From the NCBI GenBank assembly GCA_018266455.1, contig JAFEAJ010000026.1, positions 79,935-143,934 on the forward strand: DNA of 64,000 nt. The letters are read 5' to 3'. The notes under the pieces are model-generated. The model worked only from the letters and a program-made list of their open reading frames with translations. It had not been told where the DNA came from and ran no database searches. Source of the DNA: Bacteroidota bacterium. GTDB taxonomy: Bacteria; Bacteroidota; Bacteroidia; Chitinophagales; Chitinophagaceae. Below are positions 44,928 through 54,982 of the stretch, piece after piece (the stretch's first letter is position 1; the number at the start of each line of letters is the position of its first letter). The translations under genes were made by a program, and so were the position numbers.

Positions 44928-46259
44928 ATGCGCAAACAAGCCAAGCTGAATCTTTTTGATTTGACCATGATTGTGATAGGCCTTGTCATTGGGCTTGGTA
45001 TTTTTAGGACATCTAAAGATGCGGCAGCAGCTTCCCTTAACCCTTCCATTTTTTTTGGGGCATGGATAGTTGGCGGCATCGTTGCTTTTTGCGGGGCGCT
45101 CACCTATGCTGAAATCGGCAGCCGCTATCCCGTAACAGGGGGGTACTACAAAATATTTTCTTATGCTTATCATCCATCCGTTGCATTTGCCATCAACTGT
45201 GTAATATTGATTTCAAATGCCGCTTCTCTTTCTGGAGTTGCTTTGATTGGCAGCGAATATATTTCTCAATTGATTTTTTCAACCGGACCTTCTTCGTTTA
45301 CCCGATCATTAATAGCCATGAGCGCTATCGTAGCATTTTATGGAGTGAATATGATGGGGCTCCGTATCAGCACCAGGGTATTGAATATATTGATGATGGT
45401 GAAAGTAGGCCTGCTGGTAATGATCATATCAGCGCTATTCTTTCCCGGCCTGTATCAAAATGCGGGTGCAGCCCATTCAATAAATAACCACAGCTTTTGG
45501 CAAATTCTTCTTTCATTTGGCATTGCGTTGAAAGCAGCATCATTTACTTATGGCGGTTATCAGCAAACCATCAACTTTGGGGAAGAGATAGAAACCCCCC
45601 AAAAAAATATCCCTCGGGGAGTGTTCATGGGCATTCTTATTATTATCGTATTATATCTTGCCGTTAGTTTTTCTTATTATAAGATTATTGGTTTTGAAGA
45701 ATTAAAGGAAGCGAATGGCATTGCTTCAATTGTGGCAGAGAAAATGTTTGGAAATGCAGGTAAGGCCATAGTATCCGTTTTGCTTTTTATTGCTGTTTTG
45801 GCCTATGTGAATGTGATATTGCTCAGCAACCCTCGCGTAATGTATGCCATGAGCGATGACGGCATCCTCCCTGCTTCTTTTAAAAAGAAAGATGAAAAAA
45901 AAGATGTGCTGACAGTAAGCCTGACCGTGTTCGCTGCTATTTGCGTGATCGTTTTGTTTTTTGCGGATACATTTGATCAGGTACTGAGCTTTTCCATTTT
46001 TCTTGATTCCATTGGCATGGCCACCTCAGCTGCTACTATTTTTGTGCTTAGGAAGAAAACGAAACACCTCGATGGCACTGGCATTTACACCATCAAGCTT
46101 TATCCCTTAATGCCCCTGCTTTTTGTGCTGGCTTATATTTTTGTGGGTACAATCATTGCCATTACGTTTCCAAAATATGCACTGATAGGCACTTCTGTGT
46201 TTGCTGTTTTCCTGGTTTTGTACTTTATTATTAAAAAGATCAGGAAAAGGGCTGAATGA
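44928..46259 (+). CDS. APC-family amino-acid permease
   Basis: 443 residues with about twelve membrane helices. The first is FDLTMIVIGLVIGLGIFRTSKDAA, with the G-x-G-I-F motif that binds the substrate carboxylate in LeuT-fold transporters. Conserved SYKIIG and NVILLSNPRVMYAMSDDGILP (helix 8-9 loop) patterns follow. Probably imports or exchanges an amino acid across the inner membrane. The next gene starts 50 bp downstream on the same strand, so the pair may be functionally linked. Confidence 0.9.
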   Translation: MRKQAKLNLFDLTMIVIGLVIGLGIFRTSKDAAAASLNPSIFFGAWIVGGIVAFCGALTYAEIGSRYPVTGGYYKIFSYAYHPSVAFAINCVILISNAASLSGVALIGSEYISQLIFSTGPSSFTRSLIAMSAIVAFYGVNMMGLRISTRVLNILMMVKVGLLVMIISALFFPGLYQNAGAAHSINNHSFWQILLSFGIALKAASFTYGGYQQTINFGEEIETPQKNIPRGVFMGILIIIVLYLAVSFSYYKIIGFEELKEANGIASIVAEKMFGNAGKAIVSVLLFIAVLAYVNVILLSNPRVMYAMSDDGILPASFKKKDEKKDVLTVSLTVFAAICVIVLFFADTFDQVLSFSIFLDSIGMATSAATIFVLRKKTKHLDGTGIYTIKLYPLMPLLFVLAYIFVGTIIAITFPKYALIGTSVFAVFLVLYFIIKKIRKRAE

Positions 46260-46309
46260 GACCAGTGAAAATTTTGGCATCAATATGTACAACCGAAACA
46301 CAATCATAA

Positions 46310-47479
46310 ATGGACATTAGCTTTATATTGAACGAACTGGGCGAAGACCGCGAGCATTACTTTAATGCCGTTGCCCCGCCGATTATCCAAACAAGCAATT
46401 TTAAAGTTGACAAAGTTGATGAACTGAAAAAGTTATTTGAAGACGAATTCAGCGGCTACCTTTATAGCCGTGGGCTAAACCCCACAATTGAGATTTTACG
46501 GAAAAAGCTGGCGGCACTAGACGGGGCTGAAGATTGCCTGGTGTTTAACAGCGGGGCTGCTGCGATTTTTGCATCTGTACTGGCGAACATAAAATCCGGC
46601 GACCATATTGTCTCGGTGGAAAAGCCTTATACCTGGGCCCAGCGCATGTTTGATGTAGTTTTGCCAAGGTTTGGTGTCTCCACAACTTATGTCGATGGGA
46701 CAAAGATTGAAAATTTTGAGCGGGCGATCCTTCCAAATACCGCTGTCATTTATCTGGAATCCCCCAATTCATGGGATTACCAACTGCAGGACCTGAAAGC
46801 AGTTGTCGATTTGGCAAAGTCGGAAAACATCATTACCATTATCGATAACAGTTATTGCACGCCCCTGTACCAGAAGCCTATTGAACTGGGCATCGATATC
46901 GCCATGCAGACAGCCACGAAATACATTAGCGGCCATAGCGATACTTTGGGCGGAGTGCTTACAGGCTCTAAAAAAATGATGAAGAAGATTTTTGATAGCG
47001 AATACCTCAATATCGGCAGCGGTATTCAGCCGTTCAACGCGTGGCTGCTGATACGCGGCTTGAGGACTTTGCAGGCAAGATTGGAAAGAATTGCCCGGAC
47101 TACACAGGGTGTGCTCAGTTATTTAAAACAAAATCCTAAAACGGAATCAGTGCTTTTCCCTTTGGATGAGTCTTTCCCCCAATATGAGCTGGCAAAAAAA
47201 CAAATGAAAGGAGCTTGCGGCCTGCTCAGCTTTTATATCCGTGCCAGGAGCAGGCAGGAAATTACAGATTTTTGTGAATCGCTAAGGCATATCATGATGG
47301 CGGTGAGCTGGGGAGGGCATGAGTCGCTAATCCTTCCTAAATGTGCATCATTAACGCCAAATGAATTTGACCCCAAAAATAAAGAGCACAGAATGCTTAG
47401 GCTGTATGTCGGGCTGGAGGATGCTGATTATTTGATATCCGATTTAGACAATGCCTTTAAAAAAATATATGAGCGGTAA
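46310..47479 (+). CDS. Cys/Met-metabolism type PLP-dependent enzyme
   Basis: 389 residues of the fold-type I family that includes cystathionine gamma-synthase and methionine gamma-lyase. The blocks are YSRGLNPTIEILRKKLAALDG, CLVFNSGAAAIFA, IIDNSYCTPLYQKPIELGID and the PLP Lys in QTATKYISGHSDTLGG. Expected to act on homoserine or cysteine-type substrates, but the family is versatile and the reaction cannot be assigned. It follows the amino-acid permease. Confidence 0.85.
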   Translation: MDISFILNELGEDREHYFNAVAPPIIQTSNFKVDKVDELKKLFEDEFSGYLYSRGLNPTIEILRKKLAALDGAEDCLVFNSGAAAIFASVLANIKSGDHIVSVEKPYTWAQRMFDVVLPRFGVSTTYVDGTKIENFERAILPNTAVIYLESPNSWDYQLQDLKAVVDLAKSENIITIIDNSYCTPLYQKPIELGIDIAMQTATKYISGHSDTLGGVLTGSKKMMKKIFDSEYLNIGSGIQPFNAWLLIRGLRTLQARLERIARTTQGVLSYLKQNPKTESVLFPLDESFPQYELAKKQMKGACGLLSFYIRARSRQEITDFCESLRHIMMAVSWGGHESLILPKCASLTPNEFDPKNKEHRMLRLYVGLEDADYLISDLDNAFKKIYER

Positions 47480-47603
47480 CAATTTTAACCATTTTGTTGT
47501 CGAAGATGATGGGCGATTCATTATTTTAGCGCATCCAACTGCATAACCATTTATCAAAATTTCCACCGCTCAACTTATAAGTAAATTAAATTTGCGCTTT
47601 ACC

Positions 47604-49028
47604 ATGAAAAAACTTCTATTACTACAACTAACATGCTTATTGCTTTTCGGGGCTCAGGCGCAGGACAAGTGGGACCTCAGAAGATGTGTTGAATATGCTG
47701 TTGCAAATAATATTTCTGTAAAGCAGACAGATGTGCAGGCCAGGCTTGCCGAGCTTACCCTTAGGCAGAGCAAAGCATCGCAGGTGCCAACTCTTGGTTT
47801 TGGTGCTAATATTGGCTACAGTTCGGGGCAGGCGCAGGACCCTGCTACGTTTGCCCTTATTACTTCAGGTTTATGGTCTAATCAATATTTTCTTCAGACA
47901 AATTGGAATTTTTTTAATTTCGGCAGTGTAAAAAACAATATACAGGGAAACAAATTCGCTTATGAGGCAGCCAATGCCGCAACAGATAAATTGAAGAATG
48001 ATGTATCATTAAATGTGGCCAATGCATACCTTCAGACCCTTCTTGCATTCCAGACCGCTCATGCTGCTGAAGTACAGGTTCAATTTTCTCAATCACAGTT
48101 AGAGATTACCAGGAAACAGGTGGCTGCAGGTACGCTGCCTGAGCTTAATGCGGCTGAAATTGAATCACAACTTGCACAGGACAGCGCTACATTAATTACA
48201 GCAAGATCGAATGTTGGCCAGGCATCCCTGACACTGAAAGCTTATATGAGCCTGGATGCTGCGGCTCCTTTCAATATCGATACCCCAAATGTTGAAAGGA
48301 TCCCAATTGAAAGTATTGCCGACCTTCAGCCTGCGGCAGTATATGCACTTGCGTTACAGAACCAGCCACAGCAAAAGGTAGATGCCTTGCAAATGAAAGC
48401 TGCTGAAAAGTTTGTGAAAGCGAATAAAGCAGCGATGTACCCTACATTTTCCTTGGGGGCACAGTTTTACACCACATTCACTAACCAAACCTATGATTAT
48501 ACAAGGATGCCGGTGAGCATAACTCAATTTACGGGGATAGTGAAAGGGACTGGGGATTCTGTTTTTTATAATGGTTTCCAGGATAATGTTATCGCTTCCA
48601 AAACAGGGTATTTTAAACAATTGAACCAAAATTTCAGGCAATCTGTTGGCTTTAACATCAACGTTCCTATACTTAACGGGCGGGCACTGCGGAGCAACTA
48701 TGACCGTTCGAAATTGAATTATAAGAATTATGAGTTTCAGCAACAGCTCGATAACCTGAACCTGAAAGGAAATATTTACCAGGCATATAACCTTGCAGTG
48801 GCGGCCTTGCAAACATTTGAGTCAAACAAAAAAGTGCTTAGCGCGGCTGAGAGAAGTTTTGATTTCGCACGAAAAAGATATGGAATCGGTATGTTGAACA
48901 CGATTGATTTGTTGACCAATCAGAATAATTATTTTAAGGCTAAAATTAATTTGCTTTCTTCACAGTTTGATTACGTTTTTAAAATGAAAGTGCTCGAATA
49001 CTATAAGGGCATGGGAATAAAATTATAA
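47604..49028 (+). CDS. TolC-family outer-membrane efflux protein
   Basis: 474 residues from the ATG at 47604 (MKKLLLLQLTCLLLFGAQAQ, signal). The helix-barrel repeats are visible as two halves, with WDLRRCVEYAVANNISVKQ near the start and SFDFARKRYGIGMLNTIDLLTNQNNYFKAK near the end. Forms the outer-membrane channel of tripartite efflux or secretion. It is 19 bp upstream of the membrane-fusion gene. No inner-membrane pump gene follows. Confidence 0.9.
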   Translation: MKKLLLLQLTCLLLFGAQAQDKWDLRRCVEYAVANNISVKQTDVQARLAELTLRQSKASQVPTLGFGANIGYSSGQAQDPATFALITSGLWSNQYFLQTNWNFFNFGSVKNNIQGNKFAYEAANAATDKLKNDVSLNVANAYLQTLLAFQTAHAAEVQVQFSQSQLEITRKQVAAGTLPELNAAEIESQLAQDSATLITARSNVGQASLTLKAYMSLDAAAPFNIDTPNVERIPIESIADLQPAAVYALALQNQPQQKVDALQMKAAEKFVKANKAAMYPTFSLGAQFYTTFTNQTYDYTRMPVSITQFTGIVKGTGDSVFYNGFQDNVIASKTGYFKQLNQNFRQSVGFNINVPILNGRALRSNYDRSKLNYKNYEFQQQLDNLNLKGNIYQAYNLAVAALQTFESNKKVLSAAERSFDFARKRYGIGMLNTIDLLTNQNNYFKAKINLLSSQFDYVFKMKVLEYYKGMGIKL

Positions 49029-49047
49029 ATAGCATAACCTCACAATT

Positions 49048-50451
49048 ATGAGCAAAAAATTGTTATGGATACTGATCAGCCTCGTTGTTTTAGCCATTGT
49101 TTTGATTGGGCTGGGCAAAGCAGGCGTTTTTGGCAAAGACAAGGGCACAAAAGTCTCTGCTGAAAAAGCGGCAAAAAGAGACATCACTGAAATTGTTACA
49201 GCCAGTGGTAAAATATATCCTGAAGTGGAAGTAAAGATAAGCCCTGATATTTCAGGTGAAGTGGTAGAACTGAAAGTGGAAGAAGGGGACAGTGTTAAAA
49301 AAGGGCAGGAACTGGCAAAGATATATGCTGACATTTATACCAACCAACGCGATCAGGCAGCAGCCCTGGTCAATCAGCAGGAAGCTGGCGCTTCCAATAG
49401 CGCAGCACAATTGCCCGGGCTGAAAGCGACGCTTGACCAGGCCAAAAAAAATTATGACCGTGAAAAGCAGTTGCTGAGCGATAAAGTGATTTCGCAATCG
49501 GAATTTGACCAGGCAGAAAGTACCTATAAAACAGCTATGGCTAATTATAATGCTGCACAACAGAGCCTGATCGGGATGCAAGCTGGCGCAGCAAGTGCAA
49601 AGGCAAACCTGGAAGTGGCTGCAAAAAACCTTAGCCGCGCTACTATCGTAGCACCAATGAGCGGTATCATATCTTCTCTTAGCATTAAAAAAGGAGAACG
49701 GGTGGTTGGTAACTCCATGATGGCTGGCACTGAAATGATGCGCGTTGCTGATATGAGCAAAATTGAAGCCATTGTTGATGTGGGCGAAAACGACATCACA
49801 AAAGTACATCTGGGTGATTCTGCAAACATTGAAGTAGATGCATACAACGACAGAAAATTCAGGGGGGTAGTGACACAAATCGCAAGCAGTGTCGCTTCTG
49901 CCGCTTCATCTACCACAAGCACTGTCTCCTCAAATGATGTGACCAATTATAAAGTACATATCAGGCTTTCGCCTGCTTCGTACAAGGATTTGTATGATAA
50001 AAAAAGACCCAAAAGCCTTCCCTTCAGGCCTGGCATGACGGCAAGCGCCGATATCCAGACCAACACCCACAATAATGTGCTGTCCGTTCCTATCAATGCG
50101 GTTACTACACGCGATAGAAATAACGGTAATGCAGTAACCAATTCGAAATCCAGCGACAATGGCAGCAATGGCAACGACAATAGCAATGACAATAACAATG
50201 ACAATAATAGCACTGCGAAGTCTACTGATGACCTTGATGAAGTGGTTTTCGTACTGCAGCCGATGGGCACTGTTAAAAAAGTGAAAGTAAAAACTGGCAT
50301 ACAGGATATTAATTATATTGAAGTGACTGACGGGCTGAAGGAAGGCGATCAGGTGGTTACAGGACCTTATAGCATCGTTAGCAAAATACTAAGAGATAGC
50401 ACCAAAGTAGAAGTAGTCCCAAAGGATAAGCTTTTCGATACCAAAAAATAG
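49048..50451 (+). CDS. Membrane-fusion (HlyD/MacA-like) periplasmic adaptor
   Basis: 467 residues. An N-terminal membrane anchor (about 5-25) is followed by the lipoyl/barrel-sandwich half (KISPDISGEVVELKVEEGDSVKKGQ), a coiled-coil hairpin (about 90-180), then IVAPMSGIISSLSIKKGERV and the beta-barrel. Residues about 365-395 form an Asn/Ser/Asp-rich insertion (NDNSNDNNNDNN), unusual in this family. The adaptor joins TolC to an inner-membrane pump, which is not encoded next to it. A terminator follows 30 bp after the stop. Confidence 0.9.
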   Translation: MSKKLLWILISLVVLAIVLIGLGKAGVFGKDKGTKVSAEKAAKRDITEIVTASGKIYPEVEVKISPDISGEVVELKVEEGDSVKKGQELAKIYADIYTNQRDQAAALVNQQEAGASNSAAQLPGLKATLDQAKKNYDREKQLLSDKVISQSEFDQAESTYKTAMANYNAAQQSLIGMQAGAASAKANLEVAAKNLSRATIVAPMSGIISSLSIKKGERVVGNSMMAGTEMMRVADMSKIEAIVDVGENDITKVHLGDSANIEVDAYNDRKFRGVVTQIASSVASAASSTTSTVSSNDVTNYKVHIRLSPASYKDLYDKKRPKSLPFRPGMTASADIQTNTHNNVLSVPINAVTTRDRNNGNAVTNSKSSDNGSNGNDNSNDNNNDNNSTAKSTDDLDEVVFVLQPMGTVKKVKVKTGIQDINYIEVTDGLKEGDQVVTGPYSIVSKILRDSTKVEVVPKDKLFDTKK

Positions 50452-50482
50452 GAAAATAAGCAGGTGTAATAAATTTATTTTT

Positions 50483-50512
50483 CCCTGTGCACCCGCGCAG
50501 GGTTTTGTTTTT
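50483..50512 (+). terminator. Rho-independent terminator after the TolC/adaptor pair
   Basis: A 7-bp stem ccctgtg (50483-50489) and cgcaggg (50496-50502) with one G-U pair and a 6-base loop is followed by ttttgttttt. Located 32 bp past the adaptor stop. It supports the view that the operon ends without a pump gene. Confidence 0.8.
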
Positions 50513-50622
50513 ATGAAGCAAGCAGTAATTTTATATGCTGCTTCTCGTTTTTGGGCTCTTCAAATTCGAGAAGAATGTTTGCAACTTTAAATTCTCTATT
50601 AAATAAAACCTCAACTCGGCTT

Positions 50623-51660
50623 ATGCAATTTGGTATTATAGGCAGCGGGAGCTGGGCAACAGCATTGGCAAAAATACTCACTGACAATAAAACCCCAATT
50701 CATTGGTGGGTGAGAAGTGAAGATGCCATTGAATATATAAGAAAGCGACACCATAACCCCAATTATATTAGCTCAATAAATTTTGACACTTCGCTTCTGT
50801 CATTGAGCAATGATGTGGGCCATGTGGTCAAAAATGCCGAAAACATCATTGTTGCCGTTCCTTCTGCCTATATTATTGACACTTTTAAAAATGCAGATAG
50901 CCATGTCTTCTCTGGGAAAAAAATCATTTCAGCAGTGAAAGGTATGTTGCCGCAGGAAAATATTCTGCTTAATGATTACCTCAAAAAAAATTTTAACGTT
51001 GGCCTATGTGATTATTTTACTGTGATGGGGCCTTGCCATGCAGAAGAAGTAGCTGCAGAAAAGCTTTCCTATCTTACATTTTCAGGAACCGATGAAACAT
51101 CTGCCAGGGAAATGGCGTCGTACTTTTCGACACCATACATCTCAACCATAGTGAATAATGATGTATATGGTGTTCAATATGCAGCAGTGCTTAAAAATAT
51201 TTATGCCTTGGGCGCAGGTATTGCACATGGACTCGACTATGGGGATAATTTTTTGAGCGTGCTTATTGCCAACAGCGCCGATGAAATGGCTGGCTTTTTG
51301 CGCAAAGCGGGAATCAGCCATATTGAAGTAGGCATTCATGAACCGAACAGTGACGCACACCAGAAAAAGAGCAGGAATTATGCAGCATCAGTTTATCTTG
51401 GCGACCTGCTGGTGACCTGCTACTCTCCTTATAGCCGGAACCGCACTTTTGGCAATATGATTGGCAAAGGCTATTCAGTAAAGGCAGCCATGTTAGAGAT
51501 GAATATGGTAGCCGAAGGCTATAATGCCAGCAAATGCATTTACGAGGCAAATAAAGTAGTCAAAGCTCAAATTCCAATTGCCGAGACTATTTATAAAATA
51601 CTTTGGGAAAATGTTAAGGTCCGGCAAAGTTTTAAACATATTGAAGAATTGCTCGTCTGA
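50623..51660 (+). CDS. gpsA: Glycerol-3-phosphate dehydrogenase [NAD(P)+]
   Basis: 345 residues from the ATG at 50623, where the Rossmann motif MQFGIIGSGSWATALAKIL begins; the upstream start at 50551 is not supported. Conserved PSAYIIDTF, the catalytic Lys region (YGVQYAAVLKNIYALGAGI) and the C-terminal substrate-binding helices are present. It reduces dihydroxyacetone phosphate to glycerol-3-phosphate for phospholipid synthesis. Confidence 0.95.
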   Translation: MQFGIIGSGSWATALAKILTDNKTPIHWWVRSEDAIEYIRKRHHNPNYISSINFDTSLLSLSNDVGHVVKNAENIIVAVPSAYIIDTFKNADSHVFSGKKIISAVKGMLPQENILLNDYLKKNFNVGLCDYFTVMGPCHAEEVAAEKLSYLTFSGTDETSAREMASYFSTPYISTIVNNDVYGVQYAAVLKNIYALGAGIAHGLDYGDNFLSVLIANSADEMAGFLRKAGISHIEVGIHEPNSDAHQKKSRNYAASVYLGDLLVTCYSPYSRNRTFGNMIGKGYSVKAAMLEMNMVAEGYNASKCIYEANKVVKAQIPIAETIYKILWENVKVRQSFKHIEELLV

Positions 51661-51857
51661 TAGGGTAGGATAACATTAAAAAAATGATGCCTCTTTCTTA
51701 TAGCAGTTTTGGGTTTACGGCCATATTGATTATGGTTTCCGTCGCTTCAATAAACCAGGCTGTAAAACTTATAAAAGAATATGGCCGGAAACAAAGCCAT
51801 AAACAGGAGCATTGATCTTTTATTCTATTGTTTAAACCAGGGAAACGCTGTTGTCTT

Positions 51858-52982
51858 TCAAAAAAAAAGATCTGAAGCAATTTTATCTGCAAATAATTTA
51901 CCTTCTCTCGTTAAAAGCATTCGTTCGCTGTTCAAATTTATTTTTCCGTTTTTGGTGAAAGCATTTGCATTGCAGACAATCGTTTCTTTGGCTTTTCTTC
52001 CAAAATTAGCTTCAATATAATTTAAATTGCATCCTTCGGCAGTTCTCAGTGAAAGCATGATATATTCATTCAGCTTTTGGACAGTGGAAAGATCTTCTTT
52101 CTCAAACAAGACCTTCCCATGGTTGAGGGCCTCCACATAACGCTGATTATTAGCAATATTCCATCTTCTTTCCAAACCATTATATGAATGGGCAGAAGGC
52201 CCGAGGCCCAGGTATTTCTTTCCTTGCCAATAAGACGAATTGTGCCTGCTTCTTTTGCCGGGCTGCGCAAAATTCGAGATTTCATACTGCTCGTAACCCG
52301 CGTTGTCGGCAAAATCCATCAGCATAAAAAATTGCTCAGCCTGTCTATCGGCATTTAATTCATCCGCTTTTCTTTGCCTGATCATTTTGTGCAAAGGGGT
52401 CTTTTGTTCAACTGTCAGCGCGTAACAAGACAGGTGCTGGACCTGTAAATAAGCTGCGCGATCCAGGTTGTTTTGCCATTTTTCATTTGTTAAGGTTGGC
52501 AATCCGTAAATCAGGTCGATGGTAATATTTTCAAAGCCTAAGCCTTGGGCGGTTTTTATGCAGTTTACAGCCTGTTGCCCTGAATGTGCCCTGTTCATCC
52601 ATATAAGGTCTTCTTCAAAAAAACTTTGCACGCCGATGCTCAGCCTGTTGATGCCGGTATTTTTCCAATCACATAGTTTTTTTTTATCAATATCGTCTGG
52701 GTTCGCTTCCAGTGTAATTTCCGGGCTGGTGTTTATTTCATAAGATGCATATAGGCTATCTATTATTTTCTTCAACGGCTGTGCTTCTAATAAAGAAGGT
52801 GTTCCTCCTCCAAAATAAATGGTCTCAACTTTTTCATTGCCTAAATAATCTTTCTGTAATGCCATTTCTTTCAATAAAGCGGCAACAAAATCGTTTTTGT
52901 TGCGTAATGAAGTGGTGAAATGGAAATTGCAGTAATTGCAGGCCTGTTTGCAAAATGGAATATGTAAATAAATGCCAGCCAG
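51858..52982 (-). CDS. hemW: HemW-type radical SAM protein, apparent CTG start
   Basis: 374 residues if read from the CTG at 52982. The ATG at 52874 would start inside the protein and lose the radical-SAM motif. The upstream frame reads LAGIYLHIPFCKQACNYCNF, with the CxxxCxxC cluster motif of HemW, and a TAA lies two codons before the CTG. So the most likely start is CTG (or a mutated ATG). HemW is a haem chaperone related to oxygen-independent coproporphyrinogen oxidase. The rest (TIYFGGGTPS, TLEANPDD, RLSIGVQSF, IDLIYGLP) is intact, and the length of about 374 fits the family. Confidence 0.85.
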   Translation of the reverse strand: MAGIYLHIPFCKQACNYCNFHFTTSLRNKNDFVAALLKEMALQKDYLGNEKVETIYFGGGTPSLLEAQPLKKIIDSLYASYEINTSPEITLEANPDDIDKKKLCDWKNTGINRLSIGVQSFFEEDLIWMNRAHSGQQAVNCIKTAQGLGFENITIDLIYGLPTLTNEKWQNNLDRAAYLQVQHLSCYALTVEQKTPLHKMIRQRKADELNADRQAEQFFMLMDFADNAGYEQYEISNFAQPGKRSRHNSSYWQGKKYLGLGPSAHSYNGLERRWNIANNQRYVEALNHGKVLFEKEDLSTVQKLNEYIMLSLRTAEGCNLNYIEANFGRKAKETIVCNANAFTKNGKINLNSERMLLTREGKLFADKIASDLFF

Positions 52983-53086
52983 AACTTAAAGTTTAAATTA
53001 GTGATGCACAACAATAAGCAGGGCCACGACCTGAAAAGAAAAATGAAATTCTGTATCGGCCCTTTCACACGAATACTGCTTGCGAG

Positions 53087-54883
53087 ATGTCAAAATTAAG
53101 GTTATATAGTTGCATTGCATTGTCAATAGCTAGCATTGGCGCTCAAGCCCAATACCAGTTGAAAATCGTTCCGGTTGACAGAGATTCATTTTTTTTAGCA
53201 AAAATGATTGACCTGCAAACCTCATTCAAAAACAAAAATACCTGTCTTGACTATATTACAGAACTGCCTTCTCTTTTGGCTGCAAAGGGCTTTGCAACCG
53301 TTTCAATAGATAGCATATATGCTGATTCTGTGAATGCAATTGTGCAGATATATACAGGCAATGCTTTTAAATGGAAGCATATCAAAACCAACCGGAGCGA
53401 TGCTGTTGTACTGGATGGCGCGGGTTGGAACGATAAGAATTTTTCCGGAAGGATATTTGATTACAAACAAATGCAGGGCGCACAACAACGGTTGTTAAAT
53501 TACATGGAAAACAATGGTTATCCCTTTGCTAAAATTTATGTTGATAGTATTTCAATAGTTAATAATGAGGTGAGCGGGGTATTGAAAATAGAAAAAGGCC
53601 CTTTATACAAAATAGATAGTTTAAGGGTTTTTGGCAATGCAAGGATATCAACTAATTTTTTAAAAAGGTACCTGAATATTCCTGATGGGTTAATTTATAA
53701 AAAGGAGAAGCTGGAGACAATCAGCAGAAAGCTGCTTGAACTTCCATACGTACAAGAACAGCAGCCATGGAAACTTACTTTGCTTGGCGAGGGGTCTGTA
53801 TTGGATTTGTATTTGAAGCCTAAAAAAAGCAGCCAGATTGATGCATTAGTGGGTTTTCTTCCTTCATCAAACAGCAATGGGGCTGCTACTTCTTCAAAAC
53901 TGCTGATTACGGGGCAGGCTACTGTTAACTTGAAAAATGCCCTCGGCAACGGCGAAAGCATTGGGCTGAACTGGCAACAGGTGCAACCTAAATCGCCTAA
54001 GCTCGATTTGTCTTTTATGCAACCTTACCTGTTCAGGTCGCCTTTTGGGCTAAGTACTTCCTTCAGCCTTTACAAAAGAGATTCGTCATACATCAATATA
54101 AACTTCATGATCGGCGCTCAATATTCGGCTTCATCTGCTCAAACCAGCACCGTGTTTGTTCAAACTATAACTTCTAATTTATTGAATGTCGATAGTGTCC
54201 AGATTATTGCCTCTCATAGATTGCCAGCAGAGGCGGATTATAGTTCTGTAAGCCTGGGATTGAATTATGAATTCAATAATACCAATTATCGCTTTAATCC
54301 AAGAAGGGGCAATGAATTACAGTTTATTGGTACCATTGGCACAAAAAAAATCAAAAAGAACAACAAGATTTTAAAGTTTGTAGACCCTTTAGATTCAGGC
54401 TTTTCATTTAATTCGTTGTACGATTCGGTAAAACTGGAATCCTACCAGATTAGGCTGAAATTAGCAGCAGCACATTATTTTCAGCTTGGCAAAGCAACAA
54501 CTTTGAAATTGGGTTTTAATGGGGGGGTATTTCAAAGCCCAAATAATTTTTTAAACGAACTTTTCTTGATAGGAGGGTACAGGCTATTGCGCGGTTTTGA
54601 TGAAGAGAGCATTTATGCTTCCCAATATGCAGTGGGAACTATGGAGTGCCGTTACTTAATCGGCCTGAATTCTTTTTTGTTTTCTTTTATTGATGCAGGT
54701 TGGGCCAGGAATAGCATCCCGCTGTACAGTTTCAGCAACAGTTACCTGGGTGCAGGGCTGGGGCTTGCTTTTGAAACCAAAGCAGGCATTTTTAATATTT
54801 CTTATGCCTTAGGCAAACAAGATAATACCAGTTTCAGCTTCAAAGCGGCTAAGATTCACTTGGGATACGTTAATTTTTTTTAA
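53087..54883 (+). CDS. BamA/TamA-family outer-membrane protein
   Basis: 598 residues with a signal peptide ending GAQAQ (22). About 200 residues of POTRA-like domains (NGYPFAKIYVDSISI, VSGVLKIEKGPLYKIDSLRVFGNARIS) precede a C-terminal barrel. The barrel contains the conserved GGYRLLRGFDEES motif that seals the lateral gate in Omp85 proteins, and ends in a strand with the C-terminal Phe. Members insert barrels or translocate proteins at the outer membrane. It is shorter than BamA (which has five POTRAs), so TamA-like or a Bacteroidota-specific branch is more likely. Divergent from hemW. Confidence 0.85.
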   Translation: MSKLRLYSCIALSIASIGAQAQYQLKIVPVDRDSFFLAKMIDLQTSFKNKNTCLDYITELPSLLAAKGFATVSIDSIYADSVNAIVQIYTGNAFKWKHIKTNRSDAVVLDGAGWNDKNFSGRIFDYKQMQGAQQRLLNYMENNGYPFAKIYVDSISIVNNEVSGVLKIEKGPLYKIDSLRVFGNARISTNFLKRYLNIPDGLIYKKEKLETISRKLLELPYVQEQQPWKLTLLGEGSVLDLYLKPKKSSQIDALVGFLPSSNSNGAATSSKLLITGQATVNLKNALGNGESIGLNWQQVQPKSPKLDLSFMQPYLFRSPFGLSTSFSLYKRDSSYININFMIGAQYSASSAQTSTVFVQTITSNLLNVDSVQIIASHRLPAEADYSSVSLGLNYEFNNTNYRFNPRRGNELQFIGTIGTKKIKKNNKILKFVDPLDSGFSFNSLYDSVKLESYQIRLKLAAAHYFQLGKATTLKLGFNGGVFQSPNNFLNELFLIGGYRLLRGFDEESIYASQYAVGTMECRYLIGLNSFLFSFIDAGWARNSIPLYSFSNSYLGAGLGLAFETKAGIFNISYALGKQDNTSFSFKAAKIHLGYVNFF

Positions 54884-54982
54884 ATTAGTAAAAGATGAAA
54901 AGCAATGTTTCGGGATTAGGATCATCAATGGGCCTTCAGGTTCAATAAATCAATTTCTTGCAATGCCCCTACTATAATATTT

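Noticed and set aside
49252..49878. Antisense ORF of 208 codons over the membrane-fusion gene
   Set aside because: It lies opposite a confidently called adaptor gene and its translation shows no recognisable domain.
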